Source: Hetaerina americana
Lineage: Eukaryota; Arthropoda; Insecta; Odonata; Calopterygidae
DNA length: 64,000 nt
NCBI GenBank assembly: GCA_022747635.1
Contig: JAKTNV010000005.1
Span: forward strand, 48,885,013 to 48,949,012
Direction: 5' to 3'
Numbering within the stretch: position 1 is the first letter of the stretch; each line of letters opens with the position of its first letter. The translations under genes and the position numbers were made by a program. Positions 11,800-24,664 of this stretch are shown here, one piece after another. The notes below the pieces were generated by a model. It was not told the DNA's origin. It saw only the letters and a list, made by a program, of their open reading frames with translations, and made no database searches.

Positions 11800-12890
11800 G
11801 GAGAAGAAAGTTGCTGTATATTAGACTTACCCTGCCAAACTGCGTACGAGGGATAGCCTGACTACTTGCACGTACTATTAAAATTCAGTCTTGGTTTCAT
11901 TTGGTTGAAGCACTCTTCATCAATTCTTATTTGTCTCCGTTTATTTTACATAGGATGAGACATCTATCGTCTATAACCGGCTGTACGCCTTAAAATATTT
12001 TACTGTTTCCTTTCAGCAAGAAATCATACATGCATTTGGCCTTTGCCAGAAGATTTCTTTCATTGGCGAGGGAGCAAAATTAATGAAATGAAAAGAGTGG
12101 TCGTGACATAAATATTCCTATATAATAATATATAAAATTAAATATGGCTAATAATAATTGTAATGAGTTAAATATTTCACCAAAGGGTAAAATAGTACAT
12201 ATCCTTTGAGCCTTTACAACACCACCACCGGAGACATAAGCATTATTATGATAATTTCAAGGGAGAGTATGGACGTCGGAGCAAGAGGGTTCCCCATCCC
12301 GTCTTTTATTGGCTCATTCTCTGCTACTTCTGTAAGCTATGCCAGCTATCACCGAAAAAGATATTTTTAATGGCGCAGCATAGCGCATAACTCCCAAAAA
12401 ATTTCTTTTTATTATTAGAATAAAATCTATGGACATAAAATAGAAAATGATATAAGAAAAAAAGTATTTTATAACGAAGAGGAGACTAACAACTTTGCTT
12501 GAAGAAATTAGGCGAAAAAGGCAGAGAGGAATACATAAGAAATAGGCCAATTGAACACCAAAAAGTAAAGGAAAATCGGGCACACATTAAACAAAATGAA
12601 TTCAGAAGTAGGATTACAAAGTAGAAGTAGAAGTAGGAATACAAAAGAGAAGGAGTAAATGAACGGAACAATTAAATAAAACCGATAAATACCTGAAGAC
12701 GTAATGTAGAACTATTAAAGGCGGAAAAAGTAATAAAACGTTAAGGAACTGTCATTAAGCAGGGAATGTACAAAGTGTGGAGGTTTGCAGTCACTTTATG
12801 TGGTGATTGATGGAATAGTTATGAAAAAATATGCACAATAACTAATAATACTGCAACGTTTAAGATTATGGATGATCACAGACTAATGAC
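11800..12890. other. Unassigned AT-rich DNA
   Basis: No gene, RNA or repeat is recognised. The 89-codon minus frame at 12314-12583 has a hydrophobic, AT-driven translation with no domain. Confidence 0.45.
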
Positions 12891-12929
12891 CGATATATTC
12901 ATAAGCCTCACCTAACACGACACAACCTT

Positions 12930-13645
12930 ATACCGTACTCTACCATAAACTCTACTTAAATGCCGCTTACTTTCTACCTTATTTCATCACCCTACCACAT
13001 GTGCCGAAGATAATCACTTCTACAACATTTTATAGCTGATCTGAATAATCTTTATTCAAATTTCCAGTTACCCTTTAAATTTCTCACAATAATACTCTAA
13101 ACACTTCTTTTATTTTCTTTTCCATCCATTTTACCTTTTCCATCATTTTTAATTACCGAATTTCAAAATCCTATTGTGTACAAATATCATGTGCTTCAAC
13201 GAATGTGCCCGCGCTTTTCAACAATTAACTCCATGTTAAAGTTTCCATTCATATTTTCTTTTCGTACATACTCAACGTCCCTGTCATCAACTTCCCTTAT
13301 CTTTGTAAAAGTCTCTCCGCACAAAAATAGTTGCCATGCCCAATACTTTTACTTTTACCATTACTATTCGGCATGCCCACTACCTATATCCCCACTTCTT
13401 TTGCCACCACTCCAAACACTTTCTAGGTAGGTAAACTGTTCCACCTGCTACGAGTAACTAGGCCTTTCTGTTTTTTAAAAACCTCATAATCTTTGTTTTT
13501 TACGTATCCTCACTTCATTCCTCGTAAATTGCTCTTTTAATATATCCAGAAGTAATTGAAATCCTTACGCTTACTACTAACTAAAGCCTGATCATCCTCA
13601 AACCTAAACCTTACTTCATATACGTGTACTCCTCACCATTTCAAA
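12930..13645 (-). pseudogene. Old, decayed LINE RT fragment (same family as 48.3 kb)
   Basis: The plus strand aligns by eye with the antisense of the LINE at 48290-49437. The 3' end lies near 12930, where a TACTCTA-then-CTTTC pattern matches the region around 48390. The match continues through ATTTTACCTTTTCCATC near 13140, CTCAACGTCCCTGTCATCAACTTCC near 13270, GTAAACTGTTCCACCTGCT near 13435, and TAAAGCCTGATCATC near 13590, which covers the FADDQ region. Divergence is high, with many indels, so this is the oldest of the three copies. The segment between about 13320 and 13430 aligns poorly. It has no open frame. Confidence 0.65.
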
Positions 13646-13649
13646 TATC

Positions 13650-16600
13650 AAATTTTCCCATAACAACTGTAATATTATCTCTCGGTATACATTGAATATA
13701 ATGGTCGATGTCAGCCTATTTGTATAATAAAATATACAATTCTTCAAAAATTAGCATAATAAAGAAATTTAAGTTAGACTTCCCGGATAATAGTACAATA
13801 ACAGATGTCGTGGTAGCAGATGGCGGGCGGTAGACTTCCGAGACCTCTTCCATACGTCTAGGGACAGATTGGCAATTTGAGTTAGACAGGATATCTTTTT
13901 AGTACGGAGAATAGGGCTTTGGGGAGTAAGGAAATATGTAAAGAAACCTGCCTTTAGCGTGAAGCCAATCTTAATTCAAAGTTTCAAGCAAGTCAAAGTT
14001 GAACGTCTGATTCCACGTCTTTGGCCGAGCGCTGCTTTTTGCCGCTTTCTCCACGGCGCAAGATTCTAGAACAGCGGGAAAATACGTCATACCCCGAAAA
14101 TATGAACCTCATAATTGGAGTTCAGTTCATCCGGAGACCCAATAAACTAGATTCAAATTTCAAATCAATTTCTAATCTACATATACCCAATTCATTTATG
14201 AAGCAAATATAAACTTACTATTGAAGATATTCCCCCAGTACAGTGAAAGGAGCCTTGGAATGATAGCTTAAATTCCGCAGAATAATGCGTTTTTCAAGGG
14301 TAAATGAGGAATATAAATAGGGGCAATTATTATTATTGCATGCTAATAACCTCAGCTGAAACTGACCTAAGAACAGAAAATGCCATAAATTATATCTTAA
14401 CAGAGATAATATAAAATTAAAGATAAAAAATCGTTTTTTTTCGAAGTATAATGCCAGGCAAATTCGTACTATGATTCGGTGACCTCATTTTCCACCTTTT
14501 TGTATGACGTAGTAAATATTCTAATTCTTGTAAATATTTGCTAACCCCTTTTAATGGGTTAAGTAGTTATCTAAAGATATTTTATAACTATCATTTTGAA
14601 ACATAACTATGTCTATATTTGACTGAAATGACCGTTAATATGACAGTGGAATACGTTAAATAAATTGATTTGTATTTCATTTAAAACAACAATATTGAAA
14701 TATAATGATAATATTAATTTTGAAATATCGAAGTGGAAAACGAGTATGGGGTAAGTAAGTCATTCAATAAATATTGAATCTTAATTATTCACTGGAGTAG
14801 GATAAAAAATGTCATTATCTTTGAATTTTGAAACAAATGCATAGCTTAATCAAATTTATTGATACATTATGAAATTCTCATTTATTGCAATGAGTAATAT
14901 CCGTTTTTTGTTACATGCTCAAACACGCTTAATCCACACCAAACCTATTCGTTATCACTCATGACTAACTTCAAATTACGACATGACTCGTTGTACTAAT
15001 CAGAACAAAGTTATGGCAAAATCACTAACTGCGTAGGGGCTAATTTTATTCAATAGTGTCCAAAGTTACCTTGCACATCTTAATTAGAACTGTGGAATTT
15101 ATACTCCCGTTAACCCGTTATTATCATCTCCTGTGAAGATTTTCATTGATTGATTTTTTATTAGTTATTTAACTTCTAGGGTTCAGGAAGTTTTGACAAG
15201 CTCTCCTCAATTACATATTATCCGATAAAAATAACTATCTATAACCTATTTTAACAGACAAATAACCTTTCAAGCCATTCTTGTACTGTATATTGACGCA
15301 ATCTGTACTTAAGAGCCAGATTTTTTTGTCCTTCAAATAATTTTTTTTCATAACAATATTATATATCATGAACTTATGACTTCATTATCACACTCTTTAC
15401 CTCAGTTCACGTCTTTAAGAATGATATTTTTTTAAGTTTCGTATTTCCAAACATTGAACGTTCATTGGTTCTTTAAGATAAATTTCAACGTAAATGAAAG
15501 AAAAAGACAAATAAAAAAGTTAAAATAAAAAAGCTTACAAGAATGCCTGCTAAAACTGTATATGAGTAAAAGAAATATTTTCAAAAGCACAAATATTTGG
15601 AAAATCGGGATAGAGTTGAAGTAATTTGCGATTTTACTAGCCAAGCATTCAACAAGAATCAATCCCAAGTACACACTGTTTAAGTATGAAATAGTAAATG
15701 GCATCCAAAAGATCAAACAAGCCGATGATCAATACATAATGTATGAAAATCAAATTTAATGAATTCTCCCTCTAAACATTTCAGCCAACTGTCTATCAAT
15801 CATGACATATCCAAAGGTATAGATTACCTTTTTCAGCTCAAAGACCTGTTTTGGTAGCTATCATATTTTGAAGCAGCATTTTCTTGTAGTAAAAATATTA
15901 GTTTAGTATGATTCCGAATTACTTCGTTCGCCACTGTTTGAAACCTCAAATTAAATATTCATGACACGCTTCTTTCCATGGTACAGGTTAGGATTTATTG
16001 ATTCCTTCAAACCGTTAAAACAGTTACGAGGTATTCTCTTTAAATCCATGAAGTACGCACCTTCCTCCTCCTTCCATCTTTACAATGTGTTGTGATAAGT
16101 AAAAATATTCGTCACCGAAATGCGTCCACTTTTTCCGAATATTTTTAAATAGGACACAGAGTTACAATAACTAAAAGTGAATGACATCGTAATGTTTTTT
16201 TTCCGCTTCCCTCCGGATGGGAAGGAAATTTTTCTGAAATATGTAATATTATTATAACTTTTTTCATTTCACAAAAAATATTTATTCCTCGCGGACAAAA
16301 ATGATACCTTTCCTTTAACACTGATTAACTGCAGTGATTCACTCTACCAAAGAAATCAACAAATATGATCACAAGAATGCGGGATTTTTCATTGAAGAGA
16401 ATTTTCATCTCTGAGTTTCATTTACGAGTAATACTTGGATTGATTCATGGTGGCTTGATCATAATATGAACACTTTAATCTCATTCCTGCTATTTCTACG
16501 CTCCAAATTTGAGTTTGAGAGTCACCGGTCCGAAGCAAATATATTCCCAAGTTAATTGGAACACAGACGCTATATGGTTTTGTAGCAACTCCATGGCCTC

Positions 16601-16990
16601 TTGTAATATTCAGCCCTGAACTGCTGTCGCTCCAGTGATTTAACGGGGGTATGCATGGGTAAATCGCGTGTCTGTTTTTTGTTCCGTTACTTTAGGAATT
16701 AGAAGTGAGATGTGAACGACCACATCATGAAATGGTAGTCGTTGCAGCGAATTAAGGAAAAATATTTTATCCGCATATTTTTGTGAATTTGTCCTGGTTC
16801 CAACTCAGATCCTCGAATAGATAACAAAATATAAACTATTATGGGACTGAAGGCAAAACTAAGCAAAATATAACGCAGAATAACAATAATTGGAAGTTTT
16901 TAATCAAAGAAGTAATTAAAGAAATTTTAGTAAATAGTAGGATTAAAATTTAACAAGCACTGACATGAATTATTTTTTAACTCAAACTAC
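13650..16990. other. Unassigned AT-rich DNA
   Basis: Over 3 kb with no substantial open frame, RNA gene or repeat that I can recognise. The 84-codon minus frame at 15462-15716 is phenylalanine/leucine-rich and explained by AT composition. Confidence 0.5.
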
Positions 16991-16991
16991 C

Positions 16992-16999
16992 TTCTCGGC
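16992..16999. repeat. Left target-site duplication of the hAT element
   Basis: TTCTCGGC abuts the left end. The right copy at 20859-20866 is TTCTAGGC, which matches at 7 of 8 bases; 8 bp is the duplication length expected for hAT elements. Confidence 0.8.
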
Positions 17000-19900
17000 C
17001 AGTGGTTCCCAAGGTGGTGCTCTAGTCTATAGGGGCAAAAAGTAGCAAGAAAGCGTCAGGGGGGTGCCGGAGGGCCTTGGCAATGTGACATTTGCGAAGG
17101 CTAGCTAACCTTCCTTTTGTCTACGTTTTATAGCTTAGTTTTATGGGTTTATATTGCTTCCCGCATCTGGAAGTAATTTAAACCATGTGTTTCCTTATAT
17201 TTTACAGTATGAACGGTTGAAAAATATTTCCAAGCCTTTCTCGCACTAGGAAAATTTTTGAAGGGATTTAATCTCATTTCGTCAATCGTCGACACAACTT
17301 CACGATACTGAGTGCTTCGGCAGTAAGATTCAGTGTGAATAAAACGGAAGTGAATCCAGAGAGTAATTAGCTCATATGATAATTAGATTCGGTGGTTTTG
17401 CATCAAATATTCACCTAGATAATCATATCCAAACCATTCGGTTCCAACAATGTTATTAAGGCTGAGTTGGTAACTTATTTTTCATTCATCGCATGACATC
17501 ATTCTTGTTATAATACTACCATATAATTTCTTGTATTATTTTATGATGACGAAGTATATTACGAAAATAAACGGCCAGTATACTCATGAAATGGTAATTG
17601 GTAGTTCAAAGAGAGGACCTTTTCTCTCATAATTCTTATATATACGACTGAACTTTCCCTTCGCAGGCTAGATATCAATTAAATAAATTTCCAGTTCAAT
17701 TATCTAACTCACGGCTTTGCTGACATTTTGTATTTCCTTGAAGCAGAGCGTTTTTCAAACAATGGATAATATTCACAATAATTGTTTGGATAATAAGAAA
17801 CCTTTGGAAATATGTCTCCTTCACGAGTTAATTGAGTAGGAAACATACTTCTTCACAAAATTTCTCTTAATAATATATTAGCAAATGAAAAGATGGCCTT
17901 GCTGTGGAATAAACTTTAGTTGAGACAACGCACACAAATGCATCCAAAAATTTAATCAAAGCCAATTTCACCGCAACAGTCACTTGAACTACCTCCCTTA
18001 TGAATATAATTTAGGGAATTGCATGGGCTACTATGATCATAACGACAGAATAGGAGCCAAAGAAATATTATTTCGTCCTCAAATGACTAGACCAGTATTA
18101 TAATTCGAATTCGATAACAGCTTACTTCGCAGCCGATTGTTTGGTTACTCTATGAAAGACGGCAAATGTGCATGTGCAGACCTCCGGCGCAAACTCCCTA
18201 TGCACTATCTTCGAATTCGCACTCGCGTGATAAAGGTATTACATTTGTTTTTGAAATGTACAGTATTTATATAAAATAAATAAACTGCATCAATATTTTT
18301 AGTTTGCCCAAAGTGAAACTACTTCCGTTCAAGAGCAAAATGACGTGTAAATAAATCCTGTTTTATATCAGGTACGCAAAACAAATACATATATTCAGCC
18401 TTGCTGATATATGTTTAAAATTATGCTGCAAGCACAAAAATATTTTTTTTTGACGTTATTTATATGGTTATTAGTAATTTTATGTTAAAAAGCAACCACT
18501 TAAAGATTGAATCCACGTCTTATCATTTACTTATATGTGTATTCTTTTTAGTTAATATACATTAAATTTTATTTTAACAAAAGCTAACATTGAAACCTTT
18601 ACTGTAGAAAAATAGAATGACAGAAAATGACAAATCAAAAAAACAAATGTAGTCAGTATAATTTGGATTATTTTAAGTAAGGAATTATAGAGTCACCTTT
18701 AAGCGAGCACATGCCTTTGTGTGCTTACTATGCGAAAGGGTGTTTTAAAATAAGGCAATAAAACCTTCCAAACTAATTGACCATTTTAAGAAGGTACACC
18801 CTGACAAGACAGAAAAGACGTTAACATTTTTCAGTTACTTTGTAATGGATTGCAAAATCGTACAGAACTTTCAAGTATGTTTTATAATGCTTCAAAACAT
18901 ATCCCTGATCGTTTGCGTACATCATACAATATTACACTATCAATTGCCACATCTGGAAAGCCAGACGACTCCTTTTACTATCAGTAATTGAAGTCCTGAG
19001 TACTGTTCTGCATAAGCCACCATATGACACAATAAATATTATTCCCTTAAGCAACACTTCAGTTCAACGATGATTAGATGAAATGGCTAAAAATGTGGAA
19101 GATATATTGTGCAACATCCTCAGAACAACAGAATTTGCATTAAAGTTGCACGAGTGAACTTTGCAAGGTAATAAATCTGTGCTTCTAGCTAACGTACGTT
19201 TTAATAAACATGAAAATCTATCCCAAGAGTTGTTTTTTATAAGGCAATTAGAAACTGACACGTAAGGGGAGTCAAAATTTCGTACCGTTGAGCAGTTTTC
19301 AGGGACAAAAAATTTCATTTTCAAACATACTTGCTGTGGCCGCAGCCGGAGGTCCGTCAGTGACTGGTCGTCACTATATTTGTATTGCATACTTGAGAAA
19401 ATATGTACCAACTGTTTTTTTCCATTCATGGTGTCATTCACCGACAGCATCTAGTGGCTAAAATACTGAGAGATCGCCTTCACAAGTCCTTAAGCATTGC
19501 AATTATAGCGGTTAACAAAACCAAAGCCAATGCTCTTGATGATCGACTCTTTCGAGAGTTGATTGATGAAAACGATTTTAAACGTTTATTACTACACACG
19601 GAAGTCGTTGGCTTACGCAAGGAATTTGTATAAGGCGCTGCTATACAATCCTTTTGACAATTAAGTGCAGTTTTTGAGGAGAAAGATCCTTTTCTCAGAG
19701 TCAACCTTAATGAGATTATGAGCGACGTTGCAGTTTTATCAGAACTATTTGCAAATTTCAATTAAATGAATTTACAATTGCATTATTATACTAACCTTAA
19801 AAAGACAAAATTTGTGGTGACTGTGTTTACTTCCAAGTTGCTTTTATTTAAGCGCAACATAGGTCGCCGCGAGCTTTATCAATTTCTCTCCCTACTTAAG

Positions 19901-20858
19901 CTAGGTGCAAGCTGGTGTAGGTGATGATGATTTTAGAGTCTTTTGTGACCATTTAGTCACCTTGCTTAAAAATATGACGCAGCGATTTGAGGATCTTCTT
20001 TTCTTGGAAATTCCAGACTGGGTGATTAATCCGTTTGTAGATATTGAAGAAGTTGGAGTATTAAAGGAAGAATTAATTGGACCCCGAAATGACGTTGAAT
20101 TGAAACCATCGTTTACAATAAATTATTAAGAGTTTTGGTTACAGAGGGAGGTCTCTGATCGTTATCCTACATTATGGAAGGTGGTTAAAAAACTCTTTGC
20201 ATTTCCGACTTCATATTTGGAACGTGGTTTTATTGCAGTAATTCGGCTTATTTCCAAGCAGAGAAACTTACTTCAGGTGTGTGAACGCGGTGATTTAAGA
20301 ATCCTACTAAGTGGCATTAAACCCGAAGTTGGAAAACTGGTATCACGTCATCAAGCTCATCAACATTTTATTTGATGAAAGCATGTTATTAAATTAGGTA
20401 ATGGAATCTTCTTAAATTACTTCTAGACCATGAAAAACAATAATCAAATGTCACATAATTGTTTGATTAGTTTTAACAAAACATGATTGGTTATTCTATT
20501 ATCATAAATTAAAAATTACATAGTTGCTTAATTTAAGTAAAAAAATGATGCGTAAACTTCTAAAAAACGCTTTCTTAAAATTATTTGTTCTGATAATTTA
20601 TTTTTTTGAAAAAGTTTATTCTCACCTAAGTTCCTTATATTGTGTATTAAGTCTTTTGCATGAATGTGATATGAAAACTATACAGCTATTAGGTAAAATA
20701 AACATTTGATTAGTCATTGTTGTTAATTTAATTATTTCAATGTTGCTTATTTGGTTATATCGTTTAATGATTTTGATTATTTTTTTAAAATTAAAAATTG
20801 GGGGACGTTGTATATGTACCCAAGGGGGCGGTAGCTCGGAAAAGTTTTCGAAACCCTG
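17000..20858 (+). mobile_element. hAT transposon of the BED-finger (ZBED/SCAND3-like) group, dead
   Basis: The left end starts CAGTGGTTCCCAAGG; the right end, read inward from 20858, starts CAGGGTTTCGAAAAC. Both fit the hAT end pattern CAGNGGTTC. The ends are bracketed by an 8-bp duplication with one mismatch. The element is 3.86 kb. The first 1.6 kb after the left end is AT-rich and non-coding, and the transposase relic occupies about 18690-20375 on the plus strand. All this supports a complete insertion that was mobilised by cut-and-paste and then decayed in place. Confidence 0.85.
18690..20375 (+). pseudogene. hAT transposase relic (BED finger to dimerisation domain)
   Basis: Near 18706-18800 the translation shows a BED-like finger in pieces: PLCVLC, then KPSKL-like sequence, then a histidine before HPDKTEK. 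Around 19340 a stretch AAAGGPSVTGRH corresponds to the DGAAAMTG motif of this group. The frame 19403-19630 contains HRQHLVAK, KANALDDRLF and LLLHTEV at about residue 62, matching the usual HREAL, KA-ALNSRLF and LLLHTEVRWL motifs, but the following RW is lost. The frame 19905-20127 covers the next segment, and 20181-20375 holds the C-terminal dimerisation region (FPTSYLERGFIAV, then SKQRNLLQVCERGDLR). At least three frame changes and several stops separate these blocks, so no transposase can be made. Confidence 0.85.
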
Positions 20859-20866
20859 TTCTAGGC
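20859..20866. repeat. Right target-site duplication of the hAT element
   Basis: TTCTAGGC, paired with TTCTCGGC at 16992-16999. Confidence 0.8.
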
Positions 20867-20869
20867 TAG

Positions 20870-22187
20870 TTTATAACCTTGGTTCTCTTTGATCTAATTA
20901 TCTAAATAATTGGAGAAAATTTAAAATGAAAATCCATGAATGCGCATGTTTATTAGTCATGAAAATGTAATTGGTGTAACGATGCCTTCGTAATGGGCTA
21001 TTGAGATTTGCGCTAGCACCATATGTGCACGAGATTTTTCTTACTCATTGAAAAGAAAATTAAAGTAACAATGGACAGTTGCATAAACTCACCCCGCTTA
21101 AAGGGATTCAATCCATAGAAATTTGAGCCACATCTCAATCTCTTCGTAACTGTTCACTATTTTTTCATTTACTTCCTATTTTATTTCATGCCACATATTA
21201 TTTCAATCTTTCTTCTTTCACACACATCTTACTCTACAGTTCGTGCCATCAATGTTTTCATCTTTTGACGTCTAAAGAAATATCATGCCATGAAATCAGA
21301 TTAATCTAATCGGATTGACTCCTCATCCTTGCAGTGTTTGCAACTTCTTTCTCAGTTTGGCCTCGAAATCCCTCCAATCACCTGGGTTGGACTTAATTAG
21401 TGACACAACTTGTCAATTTAATCCCCAGGAGCGAAATCCCTTGCATAAAACCATCAAGAAGAAAATACCACTGACGTCCTATCTTCATGCAATAGGTAAT
21501 CTTTAATCTGTTGAAAAAGGAATGACACGCAGCTTTACGATATTACTGAGAAGCGTGCAACGATTACGCCTCTTGAGCACTAAAATGCGTTTACCTCCAG
21601 AATGTTTGTTACCTGTTGTTAATTACTAAAATTCTTTGGAAAGAAGGATACGATTACATACGTGCTTCATTGTGCTTGTTTTATAGTAAGTGCAAATGCT
21701 TGAAATGCAAATACTTTTATGATACTCTTCACCTAAGACCCTAATGACTTTAAAAACTTAAAATTTCAAATTAAAAGGGAATTATTTGAAGGACTAGTCA
21801 AAATAAAATATTTCTGTCGTTTTTACACAGTAATTACCTATGATCACACCTTATACCTTGTATTTTCTACCCAAATTCCACCTTAGTAGGTTGGTGGTAC
21901 TTTTTCTGCAGAGTTGCAAAAGTCTGCAGAGATTCAACCATCTAAAGATTATTTTTAAATACGACCAAGTGTACAACATTTTTTTGCTCAGGTTTATTCC
22001 TATTCCTACAATATTGAGCCAGAATTAGCTCCAGACCTATTGAGAATTGGCAGCATGAATACTATTTTAATCTAAGAAATAATTTTTAGTTTATTATATG
22101 TATCATTGAGATAATTTAAAAAAGAAAATTTAAGCTAAAATACATTTCAGCGAAATGATTGATTATTATAAAAAAATCATCGTTAGA
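20870..22187. other. Unassigned AT-rich DNA
   Basis: No gene or recognised repeat between the hAT element and the next SINE-like copy. Confidence 0.5.
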
Positions 22188-22430
22188 ATTCAGTCGGTAG
22201 AGCGGTATTCTATATACTGAAGGGTCAGTATGTTGCCTTTTTGCACCCTCAGATTCACTCCAGTGGTGTAATGTTTTCCTGAGTAACAACAGATAACAAA
22301 GAAAATGAAACTACCCTTCAACGTCAAAATTCGACCCTATAGGAGCGAAATTCACACACGGTTGGACCTAGAGCTAGATGACGTCTACCCTCACGAATGA
22401 AGCCATACTTTACGTTGATTACTTCATTGG
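22188..22430 (+). repeat. SINE-like repeat, family 2, copy 2
   Basis: Second copy of the 6191-6445 repeat in the same orientation. The head keeps a better A box than copy 1: CAGTCGGTAGAGCGGTA at 22191-22207. The body shares CAGATTCACT, TTTTCCTGAG, TTCACACACGGTTGGACCTA and GATGACGTC with copy 1. The B-box region is poorly preserved. A tRNA-derived SINE is the likely origin. Confidence 0.55.
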
Positions 22431-23090
22431 ATAGAAAAAAACTAATTTTTCCATCAAACCTTTAAAACTAATCATTCACAAATTTCTATTCTCCTTCGGT
22501 GTCATCTGATAATCTTTCTTCACGCCACATTTCACACCCTCAAATCTTTTGAAGCCGTCTCAAAGTGTCTTATCGAGAAAATGAACTGAATGAGTAAATG
22601 AGTGAAGAAATATGAACGTAGGTATACATGTTATTTTTCTGAGACAAACCACCTCTGAGTTCTTTCAATGTTCTCTTCTCTGTCGTTACATATTATTTCC
22701 CAAGCTTTAAAATCATTCAAAAAAATGCAAGTAATTTTTTTCTAAGAATCATTCGAGCCTTGCACAGTTCGAGCTACTGAGCTGTAAGAGCATTTTCAAG
22801 TAAAACCCACGATTAACACACACACAAAATTGTTTTTGTCTTCCAACGCCGTTACTGATTCTTAATTTTTCTTTTCCAAAATGTCATATTTTATCAGCAT
22901 CTTTCGATTAGTTTCGCTCTCCTGTAGCCAGGTTTGGTATTAAATATTTTTTTTCAGTTTTCATTTTTTTATTTCAACTTTTCCATAGCGGCTGACACGC
23001 TCATTAGATTTTTTCCAGCTAATTTGCTGTCGTCAGTGGAACAGTGGCATTATAGTATTTCTTCGTAGGAATTACTGTAATTTTAAATAG
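22430..23090. other. Unassigned AT-rich DNA
   Basis: Nothing recognised. Confidence 0.45.
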
Positions 23091-23250
23091 CTGATCGAAG
23101 CACTTTTCCACTTGATAAAATATTTTTATTTTACGACCGGGTTTCGTTGAATCACATCATCATCAGGTCATCGCCTGATGATTTAATACATGCATGAAAC
23201 CCGGTCGTAAAATAAAAATATTTTATCAAGTGGAAAAGTGCTTCGATCAG
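23091..23250. repeat. Hairpin element with perfect 55-bp arms
   Basis: The arms at 23091-23145 and 23196-23250 are exact reverse complements over 55 bp, separated by a 50-bp spacer. The arms include CCACTTGATAAAATA and ACGACCGGGTTTC. The spacer has its own partial symmetry: ATCATCAGGTCATCGCCTGATGAT can fold on itself. From memory, CGAAACCGGTCG-type hairpins with a GTGGAAAAGTG segment recur in arthropod genomes, but I cannot check that here. Perfect arms imply a recent insertion or gene conversion between the arms. No coding capacity. Confidence 0.9.
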
Positions 23251-23259
23251 TTATTCATT

Positions 23260-24260
23260 ATGTTCGACTTCCACCACATCACGCCTGAAGCTAGTCAATT
23301 TGTACTGTAATTTTATTTTTGTATTATTTTATTTATAGGTCCTTACACTTGCAGAAAAACGTGTGAACATATCTAATAAGAATTTAAATTTTAATATGTC
23401 CGAAATTTTAACATAAATGATAAAAATCTTTTAGAATTGTCCATACCTTTTGGTTAGTTGTGGAGCATGTTTCCGCCATATCTAAGAAATTCGAAGAAGT
23501 AGCTCCGTCTTTTTTTATTCTTTTCTCTAGGAGAAGCTGGAGAGTTCAATTACCTTCGTCACTCTTCTGCGTTTCCTAAGGTAAAAGGTCTTTACACAGA
23601 AATTCTGTCACCCTATAGCCAATTCTTCCAAAAACATTTTTTTAAAGTTGGGCATCTACGATTAAGATTAAATCCACTTATTTTAGAGAAAATCATATTT
23701 GTCTGCATTCTCTGAGAGAGAATCAGTTCCTTCTGAAAATACAATGGCATTTTTAGAGTATCAAAAATATCATTAAAAAAATGGAATAACTCCTTCTTAG
23801 TCTTGCTTCCATCGTTTAAAATCATGATTACTGATATGGGTGTTTAACATTTTCTATGGTTTTTCTCTCCGTGAATCCTTCATGATAGCGTCTAAGATTC
23901 TGATCTATGAATGAATAAATCCCTAGTTTCATCTCCATTGAGAGATTCGTCCCGTAGGGATTATTCATCAAAAATAACAGAATTGCATTCATCAATGTTC
24001 CTTAATGCGATTTTGTTCTTTTTGAAGCATGTGCAATTGTAAACCAATTGATCTTTTAAGTTACAACTCATTTTTATTATCGCTTTAGAGAAAAAATTTT
24101 TATTTTTAAGGAAAAAACTTGACTGAAGTGTTTAACGAACTTACTTTTTGAGGTTCATTTTCGCGATTCCTTATAGCCTTCATAGCTATTTTTTTATTGT
24201 ACAAACTATATTCCTCATTCTTCTCCTACTTCTTCTGTATCAATGTAAAAATTACTCGTT
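23260..24260. other. Unassigned AT-rich DNA
   Basis: No gene or recognised repeat. Confidence 0.45.
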
Positions 24261-24266
24261 ACCTGG

Positions 24267-24452
24267 CAACAATTTCAGAGTGTAAAAGTCATTCGCCTTG
24301 ACCGGAATTCGAACCCGTATCCCTCAATGTCCGGTCGAGTGCTATAGCCAGTTAAGATATCGAGGCTGGTACACTGAAATTGTTAAATTGAAATGCACAT
24401 TAGCGGATGACTCCGTCAAGAAGTTACTGTTGCGGCATCTCCCGCAGTTTCT
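24267..24452. repeat. tRNA-SINE foldback repeat, copy A
   Basis: The left part is an antisense tRNA-like unit (24295-24365, 71 nt) preceded by CAACAATTTCAGAGTGTAAA. The right part is sense body, GGTACACTGAAATTGTT through ATCTCCCGCAGTTTC. So the end sequence ACACT-TGAAATTGTT appears on both sides in inverted orientation. On the minus strand the tRNA-like unit has matching acceptor halves (GCCTCGA with TCAAGGC, one mismatch), a 5-bp anticodon stem with a CCGGACA loop, and GGGTTCGAATTCC as the T-arm. Position 33 is C, not T, so it is tRNA-like, not a tRNA gene. Confidence 0.75.
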
Positions 24453-24571
24453 TTGGAATTACTCATTGCCTAATGAATCTTATTCACTCATTTACTTACT
24501 TATTTAATGACGTAGAAAACTTATTATTTGCGTACACAGTCATTTAGCTATTTTAGTTTATGGTTTAATTA

Positions 24572-24576
<5 letters not shown>

Positions 24577-24646
<70 letters not shown>
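24577..24646. repeat. (TA)n microsatellite
   Basis: About 35 TA units ending directly at the outer flank of the mariner element. Confidence 0.95.
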
Positions 24647-24649
<3 letters not shown>

Positions 24650-24664
24650 TCATTATGTAGTATA

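Noticed and set aside
19064..19450. 128-codon minus-strand frame
   Set aside because: It is antisense to the decayed hAT transposase, whose motifs read on the plus strand.
24295..24365. Possible tRNA gene on the minus strand
   Set aside because: Acceptor, anticodon and T arms are recognisable, but position 33 is not T, the flanks are SINE body, and the unit recurs at 55.2 and 57.6 kb with the same flanks.
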